From positions 1-6,438 of the forward strand of contig CAZAJY010000035.1 in the NCBI GenBank assembly GCA_964485905.1: a DNA stretch of 6,438 bases. The letters run 5' to 3'. The notes under the pieces were generated by a model, which was not told the origin of the DNA, ran no database searches, and saw nothing but the letters and a program-made list of their open reading frames with translations. Source of the DNA: CAIJXO01 sp964485905. Lineage in GTDB: Bacteria > Patescibacteriota > Minisyncoccia > Phycocordibacterales > GWA1-40-21. Numbering within the stretch: the stretch's first letter is position 1; the number at the start of each line of letters is the position of its first letter. A program made the position numbers and the translations under genes. Positions 1 through 5,000 of the stretch are shown here, piece after piece.

Positions 1-119
1 AAGGTATTCCTGTTAAAGTTTTTACTTACATAATTGAATAATTATTTATCCCAAATTCTAATATCCTAATAGTGTGCGACAGGGCGGGGCAACCTTACCA
101 ATTCTTTATCAAACCAAAT
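1..119. other. AT-rich intergenic left flank
   Basis: No reading frame, tRNA or rRNA is recognisable here. The only notable stretch is the G-rich segment at 70-90, which starts with GTGTGC at 72-77 and continues AGGGCGGGG. A similar segment (GTGTGC at 6255-6260, then AGGGATGGGG) lies upstream of the intergenic hairpin at 6331-6363, so this may be the left part of a larger copy of the same intergenic unit. Confidence 0.5.
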
Positions 120-158
120 CTGATCCGAATCAAGTCCGATCCCCGGAACAGAAAAAAG
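120..158 (+). repeat. Degenerate copy of the intergenic hairpin element
   Basis: CTGATCC (120-126) and GGAACAG (145-151) can pair with one A-A mismatch around an 18-nt loop ending in CCCC. An A-run and GG follow (152-158). This matches the layout of the intact copies at 612-644, 1929-1961 and 6331-6363 (7-position stem, 19-nt loop, then A-run and GAGCC). The second, terminator-forming hairpin is missing, so it is probably a decayed copy. It sits upstream of the promoter of the next plus-strand gene, as the intact copies do. Confidence 0.4.
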
Positions 159-181
159 GTGATAGCACAAAAATTTTAATT

Positions 182-190
182 TGATATAAT
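182..190 (+). promoter_or_regulatory. Extended -10 promoter, likely leaderless
   Basis: TGATATAAT gives a perfect TATAAT (185-190) preceded by the TGn extension (182-184). No good -35 is seen at 15-18 nt spacing (the 162-167 hexamer is ATAGCA), so the extended -10 would have to carry recognition. The ATG at 198 lies 7 nt past the hexamer, where transcription should start. The mRNA would therefore begin at or within a base or two of the start codon. Confidence 0.65.
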
Positions 191-197
191 TATTACT

Positions 198-581
198 ATG
201 ATGACAACCTTTCTAGCACAGGCAATTGGAATTTTATTTATTATCATAGGCTTATCTTTAGCCATTGAGAAAAAGATGATGATGGGTGTCTTTGAAGAAC
301 TTTTTCGAAACAGAGTTTTAACCTATATCTGGGGATTAATCACATTAGTAATTTCGGTTATTATAATTCTTAAGCACAATATCTGGAGAGGCACCACAGA
401 GCTTGCAGTTACGATTTTAGGCTGGTATCTTTTTTTGGAATCATTGGTGTATGTATTTATTCCACAAAAGTACATTTTTGTCTTCTTTAAGTGGTTAAAG
501 AGAAAAACCATTTATTCCGCCCTAGCTACTGTTTTTCTCTTGGTTGGTATATATTTTTTTTCTTCTGGATTTTTGAAATAG
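198..581 (+). CDS. Small four-helix integral membrane protein, unknown function
   Basis: This 127-residue protein is strongly hydrophobic, with four predicted membrane helices at about residues 4-23, 39-58, 67-88 and 104-125. The positively charged loops lie between helices 1 and 2 (EKK... and RNR) and between helices 3 and 4 (KWLKRK), which by the positive-inside rule puts both termini outside. No enzyme motif or known family is recognised. The ATG at 198 is chosen because a perfect extended -10 ends 7 nt before it; the second ATG at 201 is equally compatible. No Shine-Dalgarno sequence is present, which fits leaderless translation. The gene is AT-rich. It stands alone, with an intrinsic terminator 65 bases after its stop. 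The coding call is fairly secure, but the function is unknown. Confidence 0.8.
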   Translation: MMTTFLAQAIGILFIIIGLSLAIEKKMMMGVFEELFRNRVLTYIWGLITLVISVIIILKHNIWRGTTELAVTILGWYLFLESLVYVFIPQKYIFVFFKWLKRKTIYSALATVFLLVGIYFFSSGFLK

Positions 582-611
582 ATTTAAAATTTTTGCATAA
601 GTGACTCTAGG

Positions 612-644
612 TTGGCTCTAACATCGTCCCATCCCCCGAGTCAA
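612..644 (+). repeat. Intergenic hairpin element, copy A (upper hairpin)
   Basis: TTGGCTC (612-618) pairs with GAGTCAA (638-644), seven pairs including one G-U, around a 19-nt loop TAACATCGTCCCATCCCCC. It is followed after 2 nt by the terminator hairpin at 647-673 and then by a promoter. The same layout and related sequence recur at 1929-1961 and 6331-6363. Confidence 0.7.
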
Positions 645-646
645 AC

Positions 647-674
647 AAAAGAGCCTTGATATGGGGCTTTTTTT
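647..674 (+). terminator. Rho-independent terminator after the membrane protein gene
   Basis: AAAAGAGCC (647-655) pairs with GGCTTTTTT (665-673) with one G-U, around a 9-nt loop. The T-run at 668-674 forms both the arm and the tail. It lies downstream of the 127-aa gene and shares its stem sequence with the terminators at 1963-1990 and 6366-6397. Confidence 0.75.
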
Positions 675-677
675 ATC

Positions 678-706
678 TTGACAAATCACGAAAAACATAC
701 TATGAT
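678..706 (+). promoter_or_regulatory. Consensus sigma-70-type promoter
   Basis: TTGACA (678-683), a 17-nt spacer and TATGAT (701-706; 5 of 6 matches). The predicted transcription start is near 713, giving a leader of about 16 nt that contains the ribosome binding site of the 76-aa gene. The -35 starts 4 nt after the terminator T-run of the preceding unit. Confidence 0.85.
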
Positions 707-718
707 ATGAACAAGAAA

Positions 719-724
719 GGAGGT
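719..724 (+). promoter_or_regulatory. Strong ribosome binding site that fixes the start at 729
   Basis: GGAGGT lies 4-5 nt before the ATG at 729. An in-frame GTG at 723 overlaps this motif and cannot be the start if the motif works as a Shine-Dalgarno sequence. The start is therefore moved to 729. Confidence 0.85.
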
Positions 725-728
725 GGGC

Positions 729-959
729 ATGACATCACAAGAGAGAATGATCATTGCTCTTGCGGAACTTTATGCTGACAGAGATGTGATCCTGCTTGCC
801 CTAAGGGTCACAACCAATCTGGCTCGCGAGGCTTTACTGAGAGATGAGCTCTTCACGGCACTGACCTTCAGTATGGCAGCACGGGTAGGACTTGAACAAC
901 TCAATGGAATCAAAGAGCAGATTGCTCTCATCGAGCAGGCACTGGGTTTCTATGATTAG
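729..959 (+). CDS. Small helical soluble protein, unknown function
   Basis: This 76-residue protein starts MTSQERM and ends GFYD. It is rich in Ala, Leu and Glu with regular hydrophobic spacing, so it is probably all-helical and soluble; a segment near residues 21-27 (ILLALRV) is hydrophobic but too short and charged around its edges to be a membrane helix. There is no cysteine and no recognised domain. Expression signals are unusually complete: a consensus promoter at 678-706, GGAGGT 4-5 nt before the ATG, and a GC-rich terminator 4 nt after the stop. Its base composition is richer in GC than the 127-aa and giant genes, and it has a strong Shine-Dalgarno sequence while they have none. Transfer is possible. 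The call as a real gene rests on the signals rather than homology. Confidence 0.8.
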   Translation: MTSQERMIIALAELYADRDVILLALRVTTNLAREALLRDELFTALTFSMAARVGLEQLNGIKEQIALIEQALGFYD

Positions 960-963
960 GTGG

Positions 964-986
964 GGGCGGCATCTGCCGCCCTTTTT
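964..986 (+). terminator. Strong rho-independent terminator of the 76-aa gene
   Basis: GGGCGGC (964-970), loop ATCT, GCCGCCC (975-981), then five T (982-986). It is a perfect 7-bp GC stem with a tetraloop, placed 4 nt after the stop codon. Its stem is unrelated to the A/T-flanked GAGCC terminators elsewhere in the window. Confidence 0.93.
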
Positions 987-1001
987 CTTCACTCTAATCC
1001 C

Positions 1002-1021
1002 GTTCTAATGTTCTTGCGTCC
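1002..1021 (+). repeat. Fragment of the intergenic hairpin element
   Basis: Positions 1002-1021 match 6334-6353, the 5' arm and loop of the intact copy D, at 18 of 20 bases, including an 11-base identical run GTTCTAATGTT. The flanking bases do not form the 7-bp stem and there is no GAGCC terminator, so this is a remnant. The rest of the stretch from 987 to 1110 between the two convergent genes shows no gene. Confidence 0.45.
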
Positions 1022-1110
1022 GTCATCCGCCAACTGGTGGAGGCTGAGGGACCCCAGGAAAAGAAAAGAGGCAAGCGATAATACGCGTTTTTTTAAATTA
1101 TTTCAAATAG

Positions 1111-1135
1111 AAAAGGGCAGAGTTGGTCTCTGCCC
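1111..1135 (-). terminator. Rho-independent terminator of the minus-strand gene
   Basis: Read on the minus strand, GGGCAGAG (1135-1128), loop of 5 nt, CTCTGCCC (1122-1115), then TTTT (1114-1111). It is a perfect 8-bp stem located 23 nt past the stop codon of the minus-strand gene. On the plus strand it lacks a T-run, so it serves the minus strand. Confidence 0.9.
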
Positions 1136-1138
1136 GTG

Positions 1139-1154
1139 CCTCGACGATACGAGG
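1139..1154 (-). other. Small hairpin in the 3' untranslated region
   Basis: CCTCG (1139-1143) and CGAGG (1150-1154) form a perfect 5-bp stem with a 6-nt loop, between the stop codon at 1159-1161 and the terminator. It has no T-run of its own. It may stabilise the transcript end or be chance. Confidence 0.35.
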
Positions 1155-1158
1155 ACTT

Positions 1159-1788
1159 TTAGAACCCTGCCCAGAGGAACACTATGAACTGGTGAAAGTC
1201 TCGCAGATTCACGGTTGGTGACAGCCGGACCCATTGGACGGGTCCGAGGTGTTTCAGCTCCATGAATGGCCCCCAAAAGGGTTGGATTCCCTTTCCGGGA
1301 CCGCTGCCGGGCGCGTAGGTGTTGTGGCCGAATACACCCAGATACGGGAAGCTGGCCAGCGAGAATCGATCGCGAGACACTGCGAAATCCAGGCTGTCCG
1401 CGGTCAGATTCTTCTGGTACAAATTGTAACTAGTCAGGTTGATGCCAAGGATCGTAGGACTGAATCCTAGATCAAAGTCAACTCGAGGGTCGACGTTGAC
1501 CTTCAGGGCACTGCTGGCGGTATCAACGCCGCCAGTGATTCCGAGACCAATGCGTGGATTGAAGATCCAGAGTTTGGGCCCAACGACGAGATCTACGTTG
1601 TTTTGTTGTGTCCAGGCCCCGACATTGCAGGGCAGGTTGAACCCTGGGAAGAAGAAGTCTTTGGAAAAGGAAACCAGTGGCCCCTTCCATGTACTTCTTG
1701 TCTCTATGCTGAAGCCGTCAGCTAGGCAGGGGATGGTAGTCAGCACCAGAAGGATGGCGATGCTGATGATTCCGACTGTGCGTCTCAT
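1159..1788 (-). CDS. Exported beta-rich protein, possible outer-membrane-barrel-like, unknown function
   Basis: This 209-residue protein begins with a clear signal peptide: MRRT, a hydrophobic core at about residues 5-18, and a probable signal peptidase I site after CLA (residues 21-23). The Cys at 21 is preceded by Pro, so it does not form a lipobox. The mature part has alternating hydrophobic and polar residues, many Gly, Asn and aromatic residues, and ends in Phe (WAGF), features seen in small outer-membrane beta-barrels. No specific family is recognised. Expression signals are full: AAAGGAG 5 nt before the ATG, a perfect promoter at 1846-1874 and a terminator at 1111-1135. Its composition is more GC-rich than the giant gene (38 G+C of 60 at 1261-1320 against 18 of 60 at 2581-2640). 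If the host lacks an outer membrane, as patescibacteria are thought to, a barrel role would be odd; it could simply be secreted. Confidence 0.8.
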   Translation of the reverse strand: MRRTVGIISIAILLVLTTIPCLADGFSIETRSTWKGPLVSFSKDFFFPGFNLPCNVGAWTQQNNVDLVVGPKLWIFNPRIGLGITGGVDTASSALKVNVDPRVDFDLGFSPTILGINLTSYNLYQKNLTADSLDFAVSRDRFSLASFPYLGVFGHNTYAPGSGPGKGIQPFWGPFMELKHLGPVQWVRLSPTVNLRDFHQFIVFLWAGF

Positions 1789-1793
1789 TGAGA

Positions 1794-1800
1794 CTCCTTT
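1794..1800 (-). promoter_or_regulatory. Ribosome binding site of the minus-strand gene
   Basis: On the minus strand the sequence is AAAGGAG followed by 5 nt and ATG (1788-1786). It supports the start at 1788. Confidence 0.85.
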
Positions 1801-1817
1801 CGTTTTTACTTACTTCA

Positions 1818-1837
1818 CGGTCCTTTTCGAGCGACCG
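1818..1837 (-). other. Hairpin at the 5' end of the minus-strand transcript
   Basis: CGGTC and GACCG (1818-1822 and 1833-1837) form a perfect 5-bp stem with a 10-nt loop. It would lie only 2 nt from the predicted transcription start near 1839 and may act as an mRNA stabiliser. No known riboswitch is recognised. Confidence 0.4.
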
Positions 1838-1845
1838 ATATAATA

Positions 1846-1874
1846 ATTATAGCACATTTTTACTTTTTTGTCAA
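1846..1874 (-). promoter_or_regulatory. Perfect sigma-70-type promoter on the minus strand
   Basis: On the minus strand: TTGACA (1874-1869), 17-nt spacer, TATAAT (1851-1846), with a TGC extension just before the -10. All 12 consensus bases match at optimal spacing. The predicted start is near 1839, giving a leader of about 50 nt for the 209-aa gene. It diverges from the giant gene's promoter at 1995-2023. Confidence 0.93.
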
Positions 1875-1928
1875 GATCCATTTTGTCACCCAAGTTCCGG
1901 CATATAATCACATCCACTTTTCCGAGTC

Positions 1929-1961
1929 CTGGTTTTAATATCGTCCACGACACGGAGTCAA
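1929..1961 (+). repeat. Intergenic hairpin element, copy B (upper hairpin)
   Basis: CTGGTTT (1929-1935) faces GAGTCAA (1955-1961): six pairs, three of them G-U, and one end mismatch, around a 19-nt loop TAATATCGTCCACGACACG. The loop shares the TAA..T.GT.C pattern with copies A and D. One nucleotide separates it from the terminator hairpin at 1963-1989. Confidence 0.6.
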
Positions 1962-1962
1962 G

Positions 1963-1990
1963 AAAAGAGCCTTGACATGGGGCTCTTTTT
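1963..1990 (+). terminator. Rho-independent terminator hairpin, copy B
   Basis: AAAAGAGCC (1963-1971) pairs perfectly with GGCTCTTTT (1981-1989) around a 9-nt loop, and the T-run extends to 1990. There is no plus-strand gene just upstream (the neighbour at 1159-1788 runs the other way). It may instead insulate the giant gene, or end a short transcript of the repeat itself. Confidence 0.75.
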
Positions 1991-1994
1991 AGTA

Positions 1995-2023
1995 TTGACA
2001 AAAAACTGTTAATATGTTAAACT
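1995..2023 (+). promoter_or_regulatory. Promoter of the giant surface protein gene
   Basis: TTGACA (1995-2000), 17-nt spacer, TAAACT (2018-2023; 4 of 6) with a TGT extension at 2015-2017. The predicted start is near 2030, giving an AT-only leader of about 44 nt with no Shine-Dalgarno sequence. The -35 begins 4 nt after the T-run of the terminator, the same spacing as at 6402. Confidence 0.7.
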
Positions 2024-2073
2024 ATTATAAGTTGTTATAAGATAAATATCTAAATTAATAAAAATTAATTTTT

Positions 2074-5000
2074 ATGGAAAAAAGATTTTTAAAGTTTTTA
2101 GGGCGAAAAAAGCTTAGAATTATTCTAGGCAGTTTTGCGATTGGTATTTTATTATTATCAACTGTTTCGGTTTTTTTACCGCAGGCAAGGGCAGCTTCTG
2201 ATGCGATAATATTGAGCCCAAACGGAATTGGAAATTATGATCAATGGGAAAAAGATGGTGCTGATAATAAGGTAGATGCTGTTTTTTCTGATGACGGTAA
2301 CCTCAGCTATATTTATAGTGAGGAAAACAACAAAGCTCAAACCTTTTCATTTCATAATGGCGACGTTCCCGAGGGTTCTATAATTAATTCAGTTGTCCTT
2401 AGGGTTATTGCGAGAGGGTTTGGCGCTGGAAATAGTCCTAAAAAAATAGTGATAGGCGTTGAAGATGGTGGTGATTTTAATGGGGGATCAGACATTGTTA
2501 CAAATGAAGGATATACAACCCATGAACGAATTATGGAGGTTAATCCTCTTACTGGAGAACCTTGGTCTTTTTTTGAGATAAATAATTGGACAACTAATTT
2601 TGGAGTTAAAAGATCTAATTCTAACGGAGAAGTTAGGGTTACTCAGATTGAAATAATTGTTAATTATACCCATAACGAAGAGCCAGAATGTCAGACAGAC
2701 GAAGATTGCAATCAGGGCCAATATTGTTCACAAGGTGTTTGTACAACAACCCCAGTTTGTGGTGATGGCGTGCTTGATCCTGGCGAAACATGCGATGACG
2801 GTNNNNNNNNNNNNNNNNNNNNNNNNNNNNNNNNNNNNNNNNNNNNNNNNNNNNNNNNNNNNNNNNNNNNNNNNNNNNNNNNNNNNNNNNNNNNNNNNNN
2901 NNCCCCAGTTTGTGGTGATGGCGTGCTTGATCCTGGCGAAACATGCGATGACGGTAATACCGAAGACGGAGATAGTTGTCCAGCGAATTGTATAATTGAA
3001 GAGCCGCAAACAACAGTTTTACAAACCCCAGTTTGTGGTGATGGCGTGCTTGATCCTGGCGAAACATGCGATGACGGTAACACTGAGAGTGGAGACGGTT
3101 GTTCGTCAACATGCAGCTTAGAACAATTAACTTGTGAAAATTTAACTGGTAACGGCTGGTACGCCAGATATTATAATTATTCTTCCAGCCATCCTGATAT
3201 GAATTTACCTAGAGATAAGTGGCCGGACAACCTTCACGGTGATCCTTTGGGCAATACTTGGAACACAGATTGGTATGATCAAGGATATTTTAGATTTTCC
3301 AGGATTGACAATCCTTTAACTTTTGGCAATAATTTCTTTCCTTTTGATATGGCGATAGAAGAGAATGATAACGGTCATGATTTTCATTTTGGAGTGAACT
3401 GGACCGGGCTTATTACCGTTGAGACAGAAGGCGATTATGACTTCACTATAACCTCTGACGATGATTCTTGGGTTTATTTAGATGGAGCCTTGGTTGTTGA
3501 TAATTCAGGACTCCATCCCGCGAGAACCGTAACAGGAATATTACATTTAGCCGACACACATATTGTTAATATATTTTTTGCTGAACGCCACGCCAGTTAC
3601 TCTCATTTTTATTTTGATTTTACAAGTCAAGGCGTAACGGTTACTCCATATTCAGAAGATTGCTTGTCAGATGTTACTATTTGTAAACAAAATACCCAGC
3701 AAGAATTTTTGGAAGGATGGCAGGTAGCTTTAACTTCCACTGAAAGTATTGACGGGCCAACCTTGATAAACGTTTCTAATGATGAGGGCACAGATTCTGA
3801 AATCTTGCCCGAAGGTTATTATTTTCTTAAAGTAAGTGGAACGTATAAATATGGAACCGCTCAAATGATTGCTGATGCCGGCTATTCTTATCGGCCAGTT
3901 GGTATTCCTAATGGTTGTGATTGTTGGCTGAGTGGGTTTGAATTAGATTCAAAGGGTTTAATGGCTTGGATTAATGGAGGCCCTGTTTATTGGGGACCAT
4001 TTAACGACAATCATGTTTATACCACTATTTATCACCACTTAGCAGAAGGACCAATTAATTTTTCCATTTGGGATAATATTTATGGAGATAACATAAATAA
4101 TGGAAATTTTAAATTTGAGATTTTTCCAATAGAATTACAAGGAATCACCAAAGAAGATGGATGCGTTACATTTGAAGACGTTCCTTATGGGACATACAAT
4201 TTAAATGAAGAAAACAGACAAGAATGGGAAAACGTTAGCGGTTTAGATGAGGTTAATGTGGACGAGAATGAAAAAACTTTTACCATTGTTAATCAAGAGC
4301 CAGAAGAACCAGTTTGTGGTGATGGCGTGCTTGATTCAGGCGAAACATGCGATGACGGTAACACTGAGAGTGGAGACGGTTGTTCGTCAACATGCAGCTT
4401 AGAACAATTAACTTGTGAAAATTTAACTGGTAACGGCTGGTACGCCAGATATTATAATTATTCTTCCAGCCATCCTGATATGAATTTACCTAGAGATAAG
4501 TGGCCGGACAACCTTCACGGTGATCCTTTGGGCAATACTTGGAACACAGATTGGTATGATCAAGGATATTTTAGATTTTCCAGGATTGACAATCCTTTAA
4601 CTTTTGGCAATAATTTCTTTCCTTTTGATATGGCGATAGAAGAGAATGATAACGGTCATGATTTTCATTTTGGAGTGAACTGGACCGGGCTTATTACCGT
4701 TGAGACAGAAGGCGATTATGACTTCACTATAACCTCTGACGATGATTCTTGGGTTTATTTAGATGGAGCCTTGGTTGTTGATAATTCAGGACTCCATCCC
4801 GCGAGAACCGTAACAGGAATATTACATTTAGCCGACACACATATTGTTAATATATTTTTTGCTGAACGCCACGCCAGTTACTCTCATTTTTATTTTGATT
4901 TTACAAGTCAAGGCGTAACGGTTACTCCATATTCAGAAGATTGCTTGCCTCCAGAATGTCAAACTAATGACGATTGTCCAACTGGTCAATTTTGTTCAGA

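Noticed and set aside
723..728. GTG start at 723 for the small helical protein
   Set aside because: It overlaps the GGAGGT ribosome binding site; the ATG at 729 has correct spacing.
1078..1094. Possible plus-strand terminator GCG-ATAATA-CGC followed by T-run
   Set aside because: Only 3 bp of stem; the strong terminator at 964-986 already ends the plus-strand unit.
960..1187. Plus-strand 75-codon open frame
   Set aside because: It begins at the stop of the previous gene, runs through two intrinsic terminators and has no ribosome binding site or promoter.
1234..1470. Plus-strand 78-codon open frame
   Set aside because: Antisense shadow of the 209-aa gene with low protein plausibility and no expression signals.
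1439..1843. Plus-strand 134-codon open frame
   Set aside because: Antisense to the 209-aa gene, which has a signal peptide, promoter, ribosome binding site and terminator; the plus frame also crosses that gene's leader.
1810..2001. Minus-strand 63-codon open frame
   Set aside because: It spans the terminator, hairpin and both promoter regions between the divergent genes; its sequence is non-coding in character.
2657..3112. Several open frames on both strands across the N-run
   Set aside because: They are extended artificially by the unknown bases and by repeat sequence; they are shadows of the DUF4215 units.
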